Assembly (NCBI RefSeq): GCF_024259515.1
Contig: NZ_JANBWE010000002.1
Location: 434,001-498,000 of the forward strand
Reading direction: 5' to 3'
Source of the DNA: Salirhabdus salicampi
GTDB lineage: Bacteria; Bacillota; Bacilli; Bacillales; Alkalibacillaceae
DNA length: 64,000 nt
The notes below the pieces were generated by a model. It saw only the letters and a list, made by a program, of their open reading frames with translations. It was not told the DNA's origin and did no database searches. This document shows, in pieces, positions 53,357 to 63,300 of the stretch. Position 1 is the stretch's first letter. Each line of letters starts with the position of its first letter. The position numbers and the translations under genes are program-made.

Positions 53357-55183
53357 TTACATATGCTTCGTCTGTTTCCATTCCTTTTTAATGTTCATAA
53401 TCTTCATCGCAATTTGTGCAGCCCTTACTGGGTCATTAGTACGTTCTGCTTCCTTTTGTTCTTGTTCCAACAAATGGATGGTGTCCTTTTTCTCTTTTTC
53501 TTTTTGTATGGTGGCGAAATAATCATGCAATTCTTGATCTGATACCTGCTCCGAGACAACTGTCATAGCAATACGAGCTGTTAAGTTTTTTATTTCATTG
53601 TCTGGAAGATATTCCATGAAACGACTTACATTGGGTTCGTGACCTTCTTCGTAAAACGCATATAAGTATGTGACGAGTATTTGGTGTTCATTTATTAAAA
53701 ATGCTCCCCCAAGTTCGTCTTGTACCTTATTTGCAATCACTCTATCCCGTAACATTAAAGCAATTAATTTTCTCTCTGCATTTTGAAAAGCAGGATAAAG
53801 TTTTTCCGTTGAAGGCTGTGCATTCCTATAGTTATTATGTCTTCTATAAGATTGATTATCCTTAGTCTTGCCGAACTTCTTTCTTCTATATGCGATTTCT
53901 TTACTCAATGCTTCCATTGATAGTTGAAAAGTTTCACCAAAGTCTTTTAAGTAATATTCTCTTTCCACAGGCTTATCAATTTTTGCAATCTCATCCAAAG
54001 CCTTTTCAATGTATTGAATGCGATCACTTTCCACCTGAAGATTGTATTGCTGTTTCATATACTCTAGTCGAAAGGCAAAATAGGTCATGCTACCGCCAAT
54101 CACATGCTGTTTAAACTTATCGCTACCATATTCTTGTATGTAATCATCTGGATCCATATTTCTTGGTAAGCGAGCAATCTTTACGTAGCAACCAACCTTA
54201 TGCAAAAGTTGTGCTGCCTTGTTCGTAGCTTCCATCCCAGCATTGTCGGCATCATAACAAATAATACATGTATCAACATATCTTCGAACTAACCGAGCTT
54301 GTGCTTCAGTTAAGGAAGTACCTAGCGATGCAACACCGTTTTTCACCCCTGCTTGATACGCAGCTAAAACATCCATGTAGCCCTCAAATAAGATGACCTC
54401 ACCGGTTTTTCGTATTTCTTGTCGGGCTATATCAAAGTTAAACAATAGTTTGCTCTTTTGAAAGATTTCGGTTTCAGGGCTATTTAAATATTTCGGTTCA
54501 TCCGAATCTCGAATAATCCTCCCACCGAAGGCTACAGTCTTTCCTTGGTGATTCCGTATCGGAAAGATCACCCTGCCTCGAAAACGGTCTTGATATCCTT
54601 TTGTATCATGTTGTGTTAACAAACCCGCTTTAACCATTGTTTGCAAATGAAAACCTTTTTTTTCTAAAAAAGAAGCTGTCACATTACCATCGGGAGCGAA
54701 CCCAAGTTGGAACGTATTAATCGTATCGTCCGAGAAACCTCTCTCTCGAATATAGTCAATACCGTTTTTTCCTTCTTTTGTATGTTTTAAAATATGATGA
54801 TATAATTTGTTTACCCATTGGTGTGCTTCTAAAATGGTTTGGGCATCTTGACTTAAAGATGTTTTTTCTGTCTTTTGTCTCAAGTTTTGTGGTAAAGACT
54901 TGTTGGAGCGTTCAGCTAATTGACTGATGGCATCAAAAAATGTAACCCCTTCTACTTCCATCACAAATGTAATGACATTGCCGCCTTTTCCACAGCCAAA
55001 ACAGTGAAAAATTTGTTTTTCAGGTGAGACTGAAAATGACGGGGAATTTTCGCTATGAAAAGGACATAAGCCAAAATAGTTCCTTCCTTGTCGTTTTACC
55101 TTTACATATTCCCCAACAACCTCAACAATATCGTTTTCGTTTTGTATTTCATGTATGAAACTTTCAGGTATTTGTTCAGGCAT
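53357..55183 (-). CDS. dnaG: DNA primase
   Basis: A 608-residue enzyme making RNA primers at the replication fork. With ATG 55183, which has GGTGAT before it, the zinc ligands fall at residues 40 (Cys), 43 (His), 61 and 64 (Cys), in CPFH and CFGC. The Toprim domain shows [16 protein letters not shown] and [11 protein letters not shown], and the C-terminal helicase-binding domain covers about 440-600. Two earlier ATG codons (55195, 55189) lack ribosome sites. yqxD, its usual upstream partner, is absent. Confidence 0.95.
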   Translation of the reverse strand: MPEQIPESFIHEIQNENDIVEVVGEYVKVKRQGRNYFGLCPFHSENSPSFSVSPEKQIFHCFGCGKGGNVITFVMEVEGVTFFDAISQLAERSNKSLPQNLRQKTEKTSLSQDAQTILEAHQWVNKLYHHILKHTKEGKNGIDYIRERGFSDDTINTFQLGFAPDGNVTASFLEKKGFHLQTMVKAGLLTQHDTKGYQDRFRGRVIFPIRNHQGKTVAFGGRIIRDSDEPKYLNSPETEIFQKSKLLFNFDIARQEIRKTGEVILFEGYMDVLAAYQAGVKNGVASLGTSLTEAQARLVRRYVDTCIICYDADNAGMEATNKAAQLLHKVGCYVKIARLPRNMDPDDYIQEYGSDKFKQHVIGGSMTYFAFRLEYMKQQYNLQVESDRIQYIEKALDEIAKIDKPVEREYYLKDFGETFQLSMEALSKEIAYRRKKFGKTKDNQSYRRHNNYRNAQPSTEKLYPAFQNAERKLIALMLRDRVIANKVQDELGGAFLINEHQILVTYLYAFYEEGHEPNVSRFMEYLPDNEIKNLTARIAMTVVSEQVSDQELHDYFATIQKEKEKKDTIHLLEQEQKEAERTNDPVRAAQIAMKIMNIKKEWKQTKHM

Positions 55184-55645
55184 TTCCATCACCATGTTTT
55201 AAAGTTATTCTAGAAATTCACCGAAATCCCTTCATCAATCGACAATTTTTTTCTCAAATTGAAAAAAAATTGCATTTTCCGTTTCAAACCTTTATTCATA
55301 AAGTATGAAACATTGGGACCAGGACTTTAGTTTAATGCCTTTATCGGTTCATCTAGTGCTTGAAACGGCATTTCTTTTTCTCATCATGTGGGATTAAATG
55401 GAAACGTAATAAGTTTCACGATTTATTATGCCTTTTTTACTAGATACAGGACATAATCATTTGTTAGATACCACTGATACCATAATGTATTTCGACAGTT
55501 CCAATATAATTCCTGCTAGTAAAACGAAACGTTTCTAATTGTATTATTATCGTATTTTTCAAGAAGTAAAACTAAATTGGTTACATTTTTCACAAATTGT
55601 AATTATAATACACATAAAATAAAAATGCCACTATCTACTATCAAT
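55184..55645. other. Large intergenic region upstream of dnaG
   Basis: About 460 bp without a coding region. It must carry the dnaG-sigA promoter, but no near-consensus -35/-10 pair can be seen on the minus strand. A perfect GAAACGTTTC palindrome lies at 55526-55535. In B. subtilis yqxD and multiple promoters, including heat- and sporulation-dependent ones, are found here. Confidence 0.5.
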
Positions 55646-55678
55646 AAAAAATAACTTGCGGTTTGCAAGTTATTTTTT
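55646..55678 (-). terminator. Terminator after yqfL
   Basis: On the minus strand AAAAAATAACTTGCAAACCGCAAGTTATTTTTTA; it begins inside the last codons of yqfL. Confidence 0.9.
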
Positions 55679-56485
55679 CATTTCCCGTTTCCTAATCATA
55701 TCTTGAATGACATTAGCCGTCTCCTCAACAGCCTTATTGGAGACATCAATAACACTACATCCAATCTTCTCAACGACTTTATCAAAGAATGACAGTTCAT
55801 CATTAATACGAGTAATGTTAGCATAGTTTGCGTGTGCATCTAATCCTAAAGCTTTTAACCGTTCTCTCCTTATATGATTCAGTTTATCTGAACTGATCCT
55901 CAAAGCAATACATTTGTTAGGATCAACTTGAAACAATTCCTCCGGTGGCTTCACTTCCGGTACGATTGGAACATTTGCCACTTTAAACTTCTTATGGGCT
56001 AAAAACTGAGATAGCGGCGTTTTTGACGTACGAGAAACCCCGATTAAAACGATGTCCGCCCGGAGTATTCCTCGTGGGTCTCTTCCATCATCGTATTTCA
56101 CCGCAAATTCTACAGCTTCAATTCGCTTAAAGTAATCTTCATCTAGTTTATGTACAAGACCAGGTTGTAATTTTGGTTTTTTTCGAAAATGTTCCTCCAT
56201 ACCTTCAATCATTGGTCCCATAATATCGATTGCGACGACATTATTTTTCTTTGCTTCATGACTTAAAAATTCACGCAAGTTTGGTTTAACTAACGTAAAC
56301 ACAATGATCGCACCGTTCGCTTTAGCTTGGTCGATCGTTTCTAAAATCGTTCCTTCGTCGTCAACATATGGTATTCGTTGGATCTTATAAATTGCACTAT
56401 TAAATTGACTTAATGAGGCTTTCGCAACAAGTTCTGCTGTTTCACCAACTGAGTCAGATACTACATAAACCAGTGCTTCTCTCAT
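55670..56485 (-). CDS. yqfL: PPDK regulatory kinase/pyrophosphorylase YqfL
   Basis: A 271-residue DUF299 protein. Its family switches pyruvate phosphate dikinase (or PEP synthase) by ADP-dependent phosphorylation and Pi-dependent dephosphorylation. The P-loop is GVSRTSKTP near 149-157, with [10 protein letters not shown] at the start. In B. subtilis YqfL is reported to modulate CcpN-controlled gluconeogenesis instead, and it lies in the same operon. Gap to ccpN 23 bp; GGAGGAGAGGG precedes the ATG. Confidence 0.92.
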   Translation of the reverse strand: MREALVYVVSDSVGETAELVAKASLSQFNSAIYKIQRIPYVDDEGTILETIDQAKANGAIIVFTLVKPNLREFLSHEAKKNNVVAIDIMGPMIEGMEEHFRKKPKLQPGLVHKLDEDYFKRIEAVEFAVKYDDGRDPRGILRADIVLIGVSRTSKTPLSQFLAHKKFKVANVPIVPEVKPPEELFQVDPNKCIALRISSDKLNHIRRERLKALGLDAHANYANITRINDELSFFDKVVEKIGCSVIDVSNKAVEETANVIQDMIRKREMKK

Positions 56486-56508
56486 ACCCTCTCCTCCTTA
56501 TTCTCCTG

Positions 56509-57135
56509 TCAGATTTGATCCCTTGTAAGCTCTACAAACGCTTTCGTTATATTTGTTTTCGTTAATCGCCCTACTACTTCAAACCCTATTTCAGTCTCAA
56601 TTACAACGGGGAGGGCATCAATTTGCTTATCAATTAGTTTTTGTGCTGCCTCAATTAATAACTCATCTTTCATACATATAGTAATATTTGGCATTCTCGT
56701 CATAATAATATGTACTGGTATGTCCGTCAGATCCTGTTTCCCCATACTTGCCCGTAATAAATCCTTTCTAGATAATACACCGACTAATATGGAATTTTGA
56801 TTTACGACAAATAGTGTTCCTACATCTTCTAAAAACATTGTACAAATTGCATCATAGACGGAGACATTTTCGTCTACAACGATGGGAATCGACTGATACT
56901 CTTTTACATTCATCTTTTTCAAAGCTTCCGTTAATAATTCCGTACCCGTTTTTCCTGTAAAAAAGTACCCAACTCTTGGCCGGGCATCTAAAAAACCAGC
57001 CATTGTCAAAATAGCTAGGTCTGGACGCAGAGTGGCTCTTGTTAAATCTAATTTTTCAGCAATACTTTCCCCTGTAATTGGACCGTTTTCCTTCACAATT
57101 TCAATAATCTTTTCTTGCCTTGACGTTAAATCCAT
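56509..57135 (-). CDS. ccpN: Gluconeogenesis repressor CcpN
   Basis: A 208-residue regulator with an N-terminal winged helix (LTSRQEKIIEIVKENGPITG, then the recognition stretch LTRATLRPDLAIL) and two CBS domains (about 80-135 and 145-200). CcpN represses gapB and pckA during growth on glucose and senses ATP/ADP through the CBS pair. GGTGGTGA precedes the ATG. glyQS, which normally precede it, are absent. Confidence 0.93.
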   Translation of the reverse strand: MDLTSRQEKIIEIVKENGPITGESIAEKLDLTRATLRPDLAILTMAGFLDARPRVGYFFTGKTGTELLTEALKKMNVKEYQSIPIVVDENVSVYDAICTMFLEDVGTLFVVNQNSILVGVLSRKDLLRASMGKQDLTDIPVHIIMTRMPNITICMKDELLIEAAQKLIDKQIDALPVVIETEIGFEVVGRLTKTNITKAFVELTRDQI

Positions 57136-57244
57136 CTATAAATCACCACCCTTGCCGATAAAAGTGACATACAATTTATACAATATTATAGCTTATATAG
57201 AAAATAATTCTCAACAAATAAAGAAAATCCTTAAGGATTTTCTT

Positions 57245-57991
57245 TTATAGTTCAAATTTATCCATTTGTTTTAGGAAATTTCGTGATTTCAAGTAGTATC
57301 CACCATAACGGTCATAATATGAATCCAATAAATCCCGTAATAATTTTCGACTTTCTTTTTTAATCGAAATTTTTCCGACTCGACTTACATTTATGTATCG
57401 AATAAGTTGTAGTATTTTTACAAGTTTTTCATTTAAAAACATTGCTTCCGAATCTTGATGACGACATGTTGCACATAAAAATCCACCTTCTTGAATGGAG
57501 AAGTGTGCAATATGTTCCGTCTTCCCGCATGATACACAACCTCTTAAGGTTGGAGCAAAACCACCTTTTTCGTATAATTTCATTTCGTAAATCATGCTAA
57601 TGAATTCTGCTGTCTCATCTTCAGAAATTCTTTCTAATGATTGAAGAAATTGATCCCACAAATAAGGGTCCGGCTCACTGGAATCCAGCACTTTATCTGT
57701 TAATTCCGCTAAATAGGAAACATAGGCTGTTTTCATTAAATCCTCTTTAATTTCGCGCATAGAGTCGATGACTTCTCCTTGGAGAAGTGATCCTAAGTTT
57801 CGTCCAGATTGTATCATAAATAACCCATAAACAAAGGGCTGCGTTACCGCAGCCATACTACTTCTTGGCTTTTTTGCTCCACGTGCTACTAAGCCAATTT
57901 TTCCTTTTTCCTTTGTGAAAAGTGTTACAATTTTATGTGTTTCCCCATAGTCCTTTGTCTTAATGACAATACCACTTACTTTTTCAATCAC
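57245..57991 (-). CDS. recO: DNA repair protein RecO
   Basis: A 248-residue recombination mediator that helps load RecA on SSB-coated DNA. An N-terminal OB-fold (KVSGIVIKTKDYGETHKIVT) is followed by a helical domain with a four-cysteine zinc knuckle (CVSCGKTEH and FLCATC near 150-175). The GTG at 57991 has AAGGTGA at the right distance and gives a start that matches the family; a GTG three codons earlier does not. Confidence 0.94.
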   Translation of the reverse strand: MIEKVSGIVIKTKDYGETHKIVTLFTKEKGKIGLVARGAKKPRSSMAAVTQPFVYGLFMIQSGRNLGSLLQGEVIDSMREIKEDLMKTAYVSYLAELTDKVLDSSEPDPYLWDQFLQSLERISEDETAEFISMIYEMKLYEKGGFAPTLRGCVSCGKTEHIAHFSIQEGGFLCATCRHQDSEAMFLNEKLVKILQLIRYINVSRVGKISIKKESRKLLRDLLDSYYDRYGGYYLKSRNFLKQMDKFEL

Positions 57992-58023
57992 ATTTGTCAC
58001 CTTGCTTTATTTTAACAGTTACG

Positions 58024-58167
58024 TTATATATTTGTATCTAATTCAACGATTTCTTCTTCTTCATTTCCATTAACGGTTTGATCATATGTGTCCTCTAACT
58101 CCTTCATAAGTAAATAGGTTTCAATATTTCCAGTTTGACTGAATACTTTCCAAGGAAGCTCAATCAT
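58024..58167 (-). CDS. yqzL: YqzL small protein
   Basis: A 47-residue protein beginning MIELPWKVFSQTGNIETYLL, followed by an acidic C-terminus (NGNEEEEIVELD). This is the YqzL family found between era and recO in Bacillus. AAAGGTGGG precedes the ATG. Function unknown. It was located by reading the gap between recO and era. Confidence 0.85.
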   Translation of the reverse strand: MIELPWKVFSQTGNIETYLLMKELEDTYDQTVNGNEEEEIVELDTNI

Positions 58168-58273
58168 GAGAAACCCACCTTTCTGTTTTCTCAATTTTTT
58201 TATTGAAAAAACAATGTTTACTTATAGGTTGACCATGTTGTATCGGTTCATGTGTTTAAATATTTTCCAACCC

Positions 58274-59182
58274 TTAGTAGTCGTCCTCTCGAAATCCATA
58301 TTCCCGTAGTTGAGTCATTCGATTACGCCAGTCTTTTTGAACCTTCACCCATAGTTCTAGATAAATCTTGGAACCTAATAAACCCTCGATATCTTCTCTT
58401 GCTCGCTTTCCTACTTCTTTGAGCATTTTCCCTTGTTTACCGATAATAATACTCTTTTGTGTCGGACGTTCTGTAATGATTGTCGCTTGAACGTCAATCA
58501 AATCTTTGTCATCTCGTCTTGATATATTTTCGATGACAACTGCTATGGAATGGGGAATTTCTTCACGTGTTAATTGCAATACCTTTTCTCGGATTAGTTC
58601 ACCCATAATAAAGCGTTCTGGATGGTCCGTTATTTGATCTTCCGGGTAATATTGAGGACCTTCTGGTAAATACGACTTCATCACTTGTAATAAATGTTCC
58701 ACATTATTCCCTTGCAAAGCAGAGATAGGTACAATTTCAGCGAAATTCATTTTTTCTTTATATTGATCAATAATTGGTAACAGCTCGTCCGGATGTACCT
58801 CGTCAATTTTATTAATAATGAGTAGCACCGGTTTATTAATGGACTGTAGTTGATCAATTATAAATTGATCACCACGACCGTATCCCTCTTTCGCATTAAT
58901 CATAAAAAGGATGATATCTACTTCATTCAACGAATTAACAGCTGATTTCACCATGAAATCCCCTAGTCGGTGTTTCGGCTTATGGATTCCCGGTGTATCA
59001 ATAAACACATATTGTGCATCTTCTGTTGTATAAACACCTTGTATTTTATTTCTCGTCGTTTGTGGTTTATCGCTCATAATCGCAATCTTTTGGCCTATAA
59101 CTTGATTCATAAAGGTTGATTTTCCTACATTAGGACGGCCTACAATGGCAATAAATCCGGAATGATATGTTTGCTTATCCAT
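58274..59182 (-). CDS. era: GTPase Era
   Basis: A 302-residue ribosome-assembly GTPase binding the 3' end of 16S rRNA. G1 is GRPNVGKST at 15-23, G3 DTPG near 60, G4 NKID near 125; the C-terminal KH domain contains [28 protein letters not shown] precedes the ATG. cdd, which usually stands between dgkA and era, is absent: only a 153-bp gap with a terminator is left. Confidence 0.97.
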   Translation of the reverse strand: MDKQTYHSGFIAIVGRPNVGKSTFMNQVIGQKIAIMSDKPQTTRNKIQGVYTTEDAQYVFIDTPGIHKPKHRLGDFMVKSAVNSLNEVDIILFMINAKEGYGRGDQFIIDQLQSINKPVLLIINKIDEVHPDELLPIIDQYKEKMNFAEIVPISALQGNNVEHLLQVMKSYLPEGPQYYPEDQITDHPERFIMGELIREKVLQLTREEIPHSIAVVIENISRRDDKDLIDVQATIITERPTQKSIIIGKQGKMLKEVGKRAREDIEGLLGSKIYLELWVKVQKDWRNRMTQLREYGFREDDY

Positions 59183-59305
59183 TTTTTTATGTCCTCCAAC
59201 TTGTTTATGTTCTGTTCAATTGATGTTAACTCCTATTTTACAATAAAAAGAAGGCGATTTCACTCGTACGACAAAATCTCCCATAAAATCATCATTTCCG
59301 TCAAA

Positions 59306-59337
59306 GGAAAAAACCTTGATTCATCAAGATCAAGGTT
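59306..59337 (-). terminator. Terminator after dgkA
   Basis: On the minus strand AACCTTGATCTTGATGAATCAAGGTTTTTTC, a 9-bp stem, begins at the very end of dgkA. era must therefore have its own promoter. Confidence 0.9.
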
Positions 59338-59698
59338 ACGAAAATATCGCCAGCAGCTTAGGGAAAAAGATCATAACCCCTACAATAAAAGCGAAAATGG
59401 AACTCAGTAATACAGCACCTGCCGACATGTCCTTTACTTTTCCAGCTACAGGATGGTATTCAGGAAATATATAATCTACTAGAGCTTCTAAAGCACTGTT
59501 TAGTACTTCTGCAACGAGTACGAGGAATATTACTGAACAGATAAATAACCATTCGATTAATGTTAATGGCAATAAGATACTCATTACGATTGCAACTAGT
59601 GCTATTGTAACGTGAATCTTAAAATTGCGCTCCTCTCGGAAGACGAACAACAAGCCCTTTAGGGCAAATGTAAATCCGATTCCTTTATTCTTTTCCAT
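59336..59698 (-). CDS. dgkA: Undecaprenol/diacylglycerol kinase DgkA
   Basis: A 120-residue membrane enzyme with three membrane helices. EERNFKIHVTIA is the N-terminal amphipathic part, and EVLNSALEALVDYI the catalytic Glu-bearing segment, followed by GKVKDMSAGAVLL. In Gram-positives this family phosphorylates undecaprenol for the cell wall lipid carrier pool. Overlaps ybeY by 14 bp. Confidence 0.93.
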   Translation of the reverse strand: MEKNKGIGFTFALKGLLFVFREERNFKIHVTIALVAIVMSILLPLTLIEWLFICSVIFLVLVAEVLNSALEALVDYIFPEYHPVAGKVKDMSAGAVLLSSIFAFIVGVMIFFPKLLAIFS

Positions 59699-60161
59699 CT
59701 CGTTTCAACCCAAACTCCTGTAAGATAGCCTCTTGTTTTTGAAACATTTCCTGCTCTTCTTCCTCTGACATATGGTCATATCCTAAAAGGTGAAGAAACC
59801 CGTGAAGGGCTAAAAATCCCAATTCACGTTCCAGTGTATGTCCATAATCCGAAGCCTGTTCCTTTGCTCTTTCTATCGAGATAATAATATCACCTAAAAG
59901 AATTGGTTGCTTATCATCATATATAGGCATTTCACCATCACCTTCCTCTTGCATTGCAAAGGAGATGACGTCTGTAGGCTGGTCTTTATGCCGATATTCC
60001 CTGTTTATTTCTTGGATTTGTTGATCACTGACAAACGTAATCGACACTTCACCGTCTTCCTTTACACCTTCTTTACTTCCTGCAAAAACAAGTAATTTTT
60101 CAATAAGTTCTTTATGATCCTTTGTTACTTCATTTGTTTCATCTTGAAAGTCGATAATCAT
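59685..60161 (-). CDS. ybeY: Endoribonuclease YbeY
   Basis: A 158-residue zinc enzyme needed for 16S rRNA 3' maturation and ribosome quality control. The signature HGFLHLLGYDH with its three histidines is near 124-134, and DVISFAMQEEG is the other conserved block. GAAGGAGG precedes the ATG and lies within the last codons of pgpH, whose stop is directly adjacent. Confidence 0.96.
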   Translation of the reverse strand: MIIDFQDETNEVTKDHKELIEKLLVFAGSKEGVKEDGEVSITFVSDQQIQEINREYRHKDQPTDVISFAMQEEGDGEMPIYDDKQPILLGDIIISIERAKEQASDYGHTLERELGFLALHGFLHLLGYDHMSEEEEQEMFQKQEAILQEFGLKRDGKE

Positions 60162-62264
60162 TTAATTTGCCTCCTTCATTCCATTGGTCGGCGGCTTCGG
60201 GTATTCGATCCGCGAATGGAATATTCCTTTTAACATCTCACAAATAGCTTTTTCGATTTTCGTTAAATTATTGATTGTTAGTGGGCAATCATTCAACTGG
60301 CCATCAACAAGTCGGTCATGGATAATTGATTTCACGATTTCCTCAATTTTTTCCATTGATGGTTCCTTTAAAGAACGAACAGCCGCTTCAACGGAGTCAC
60401 ATAAACATACAATGGCAGCTTCTTTTGTTTTCGGTTTCGGTCCTGGATAACGATAGTTTTGTTCAGAAATGTTTTCATTTTTTTCTTTAGCTTTATAATA
60501 AAAATATTTTAATAACGTAGTACCGTGGTGTTGTTCACAAATATCAATAATCTCTTTCGGCAATTTATATTCCTTTAATAATTTAGCTCCATGATAAGGG
60601 TGTTGAATAATAATATTGGCACTTTCGTCAGGTAGCATAAAATCATGAGGATTTTCTCTTCCCATTTGGTTTTCAATAAAATAACCAGGTTTAATCGTTT
60701 TTCCAATATCATGATAGTAAGCAGCTACACGAGCTAGCAGCCCGTTCGCCCCAATTGCTTCACAGGCCGCTTCACTTAAGTTTGCTACCATCAAACTATG
60801 GTGGTATGTACCTGGTGACTCAACTAAAATTTTGCGTAGCAACGGATGATTGGGATTTGATAACGCCAATAACTTAGATTCAGATATGATACCGAGACCA
60901 GCTTCCAAAAACGGTAGCAACCCTAACGTTAACACCATAGACAAAAACGCTGACGAAAACCCATATCCTGCTAAAAGCAAACTATCTATAACCGATATTT
61001 GCTCAAGAGGTAACAGCAAAAATAAAAGCAAGGTCATGACATTAATAAATAGGATGCCTAATCCAACTTGAATGATTTCAATTCTGTCTTTACCGCTTTT
61101 AAAAAAGTAAATTCCGGCAAGCTGTGAAAACAAAAAATAGATCGCTGCATCAATATTTAAGTAACCAGGCATTTCATAATTAAACAGCACGGAACCAATA
61201 ACAGCATATATAACGGCTAAGACAATAGCAAAACGTTCATTCGTCACCCATTTAATTAACATTGCTCCTGCCGCTACGGGTACAGCTAAATAAAAGGAAC
61301 GATCAAATGTATCAAAGGAACTAAAAATTTTCATCAACGAAACCATACCAATACTAATGATAAGAATGGTTGACGCCGATTTATAATCCCATTTATTCAG
61401 CCTTACCCATTCGATAAAGAAGATAGCGGCTAATAACATAGCTAATAGCGCTAATCCAACATAAGGCAGAAAAGTAAATTCATCCTTAATTAACCCGACT
61501 AATACAAGGTCTTCATAAATCTCATTTGTAATGACATCGTTTTTCTCCACAATGACATCACCAGCTCTTATCATAACGGGTTCTACGTTTCTTGCTGCTT
61601 TTTTTCTTTCATCACTTGTTTTCTCTGCATCGAAGAAAGTATTTTCCACTATAAAAAGGTGATGTATATTTGCTATTACATCTTTTGTCCGTTCTGATAA
61701 GTCAGTAAACCTTATATTATCTTTAAAAGCTTTCCGCTTTTGATGTAATTCCTCGGTCCTAATCCCTTGTTCTAGAAACACTGGCACTTCGTCTAATAAA
61801 TAACCTTTCCCTCTTTCTCTCTCTTCTTCAGAAAGCTGTAAAATAGCCAGTAAATTTTCATCATTTATTTCGTTCATCAGCTCCATTGATAACATTTGCT
61901 TAAAGTGTTCCACAGCTGCATTTCCATCTTCTTCACTATAGCCATTCGCAATTGTTTGTTGTGCTGCGTCAAATAATTCATGAATGACTGCCAGCCGTTC
62001 TTCACTAATATCCGGAAAGATTGTATACTGTTCTTCAACGGATTGAATGGCTTCCCTAACCCTTGATTCCGTTTCTTTTTTATCTTCTACGGTTACAGGT
62101 GAATAAATGGTTTCACTTGCTGTAGAAAAGCGCTCTAGTTCGTATGTCCGAGGATGAACATTCGTGACTGCCATCATGTAAAAAAAGATAGCAAACAACA
62201 TGACAGAAACTGTCACATAAAATAGTGAATGCCTTTTTGTAAAGTACGATGTAAACTTCCTCAT
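60162..62264 (-). CDS. pgpH: 7TM-HD cyclic-di-AMP phosphodiesterase PgpH
   Basis: A 700-residue protein (YqfF): one N-terminal membrane helix, an external helical domain (about 45-265), seven membrane segments (about 265-460) and a cytoplasmic HD domain. The HD metal site is visible in HHSLMVANLSEAACE and YYHDIGKTIKPGYF. It hydrolyses the second messenger c-di-AMP. Located between phoH and ybeY as in B. subtilis. GGGGGGACG precedes the ATG. Confidence 0.95.
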   Translation of the reverse strand: MRKFTSYFTKRHSLFYVTVSVMLFAIFFYMMAVTNVHPRTYELERFSTASETIYSPVTVEDKKETESRVREAIQSVEEQYTIFPDISEERLAVIHELFDAAQQTIANGYSEEDGNAAVEHFKQMLSMELMNEINDENLLAILQLSEEERERGKGYLLDEVPVFLEQGIRTEELHQKRKAFKDNIRFTDLSERTKDVIANIHHLFIVENTFFDAEKTSDERKKAARNVEPVMIRAGDVIVEKNDVITNEIYEDLVLVGLIKDEFTFLPYVGLALLAMLLAAIFFIEWVRLNKWDYKSASTILIISIGMVSLMKIFSSFDTFDRSFYLAVPVAAGAMLIKWVTNERFAIVLAVIYAVIGSVLFNYEMPGYLNIDAAIYFLFSQLAGIYFFKSGKDRIEIIQVGLGILFINVMTLLLFLLLPLEQISVIDSLLLAGYGFSSAFLSMVLTLGLLPFLEAGLGIISESKLLALSNPNHPLLRKILVESPGTYHHSLMVANLSEAACEAIGANGLLARVAAYYHDIGKTIKPGYFIENQMGRENPHDFMLPDESANIIIQHPYHGAKLLKEYKLPKEIIDICEQHHGTTLLKYFYYKAKEKNENISEQNYRYPGPKPKTKEAAIVCLCDSVEAAVRSLKEPSMEKIEEIVKSIIHDRLVDGQLNDCPLTINNLTKIEKAICEMLKGIFHSRIEYPKPPTNGMKEAN

Positions 62265-62308
62265 AAAGACGTCCCCCCGTCAAAAGGAAAAAACATTTAT
62301 TTATATAA

Positions 62309-62334
62309 TAGAAAAGACCCGTGGCGGGTCTTTA
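62309..62334 (-). terminator. Terminator after phoH
   Basis: On the minus strand AAAGACCCGCCACGGGTCTTTTC; an 8-bp stem with a moderate T run, placed between phoH and pgpH. Confidence 0.8.
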
Positions 62335-62337
62335 ACT

Positions 62338-63288
62338 TTACTCGTAGGCTTCGATAATTTTTTGAACTAATGGATGACGAACTACATCTGTTTGAGTTAA
62401 ATAAGTAAAAGCTATGCCACTTACACCACTTAACTTCGTCTCAGCTACTTTCAACCCAGACGTTACCCCTTTAGGTAAATCAATCTGGGTAATGTCTCCT
62501 GTAATAACCATTTTGGAACCAAACCCAAGTCTTGTTAAGAACATTTTCATTTGTTCCGGAGTTGTATTTTGTGCCTCATCCAATATAACGAAAGCATCAT
62601 CAAGGGTTCTCCCCCTCATGTAAGCTAATGGAGCAACTTCTATTGTCTCTCGCTCCATTAAACGGGCCGTTTGTTCTGTTCCAAGAACATCGTGTAATGC
62701 ATCATATAAGGGGCGGAGATAAGGATCAACCTTCTCTTTTAAGTCACCAGGTAAAAATCCTAAACTCTCACCAGCTTCCACAGCTGGACGTGTTAAAATG
62801 ATTCGTTTTGCGGTTCCGTTTTTTAAAGCTTGGACAGCTAACACCACAGCTAAGAACGTCTTCCCTGTACCAGCTGGGCCAATTCCGAAAACTAAGTCAT
62901 GGGTTTTAATCGCTGATACGTATTCTCTTTGTCCTAATGTTTTAATACGAATGGATTTTCCTTTAGCACTTTTCGCTAATTCATCTTCAAATAATGTTTC
63001 AAATTGCTCGATTTTATCTGATTTTGCCAACTCAATAGCGTAAATTACATCACGCTCAGATATTGTAATTCCTTTTTGAGTAACATCTAACAATGCTTGT
63101 AATACTTCATCGACAATTTTAACATTTTCCTTCGAACCAGACACTTGAACTTTGTGACCCCGTGTTACAATTGTGACAGGTAAAAATTGTTCAATTTGCT
63201 TTAAATTGCGGTCTTCAGTACCAAACAATGATAAAGCTTCAGTTGAATCATCTAGCTCAATATCGATCGTTTGTAGGTCTTCTTGCAT
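62338..63288 (-). CDS. phoH: PhoH-like P-loop protein
   Basis: A 316-residue PhoH-family ATPase. An N-terminal KH-like RNA-binding part precedes the P-loop GPAGTGKT at 137-144, Walker B DAFVILDEAQNTTPEQ and VITGDITQIDLP. Family members are proposed RNA helicases/nuclease partners and co-occur with YbeY. TTAAGGAG precedes the ATG and overlaps the end of yqfD. Confidence 0.93.
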   Translation of the reverse strand: MQEDLQTIDIELDDSTEALSLFGTEDRNLKQIEQFLPVTIVTRGHKVQVSGSKENVKIVDEVLQALLDVTQKGITISERDVIYAIELAKSDKIEQFETLFEDELAKSAKGKSIRIKTLGQREYVSAIKTHDLVFGIGPAGTGKTFLAVVLAVQALKNGTAKRIILTRPAVEAGESLGFLPGDLKEKVDPYLRPLYDALHDVLGTEQTARLMERETIEVAPLAYMRGRTLDDAFVILDEAQNTTPEQMKMFLTRLGFGSKMVITGDITQIDLPKGVTSGLKVAETKLSGVSGIAFTYLTQTDVVRHPLVQKIIEAYE

Positions 63289-63300
63289 ATTGTTATCTCC

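Noticed and set aside
55526..55535. CcpA cre site GAAACGTTTC upstream of dnaG
   Set aside because: The palindrome lacks the spacer bases around CG in the cre consensus and is in an unusual place for catabolite control.
57136..57244. T-box leader that would go with glyQS
   Set aside because: No specifier stem or antiterminator motif and no glyQS gene.
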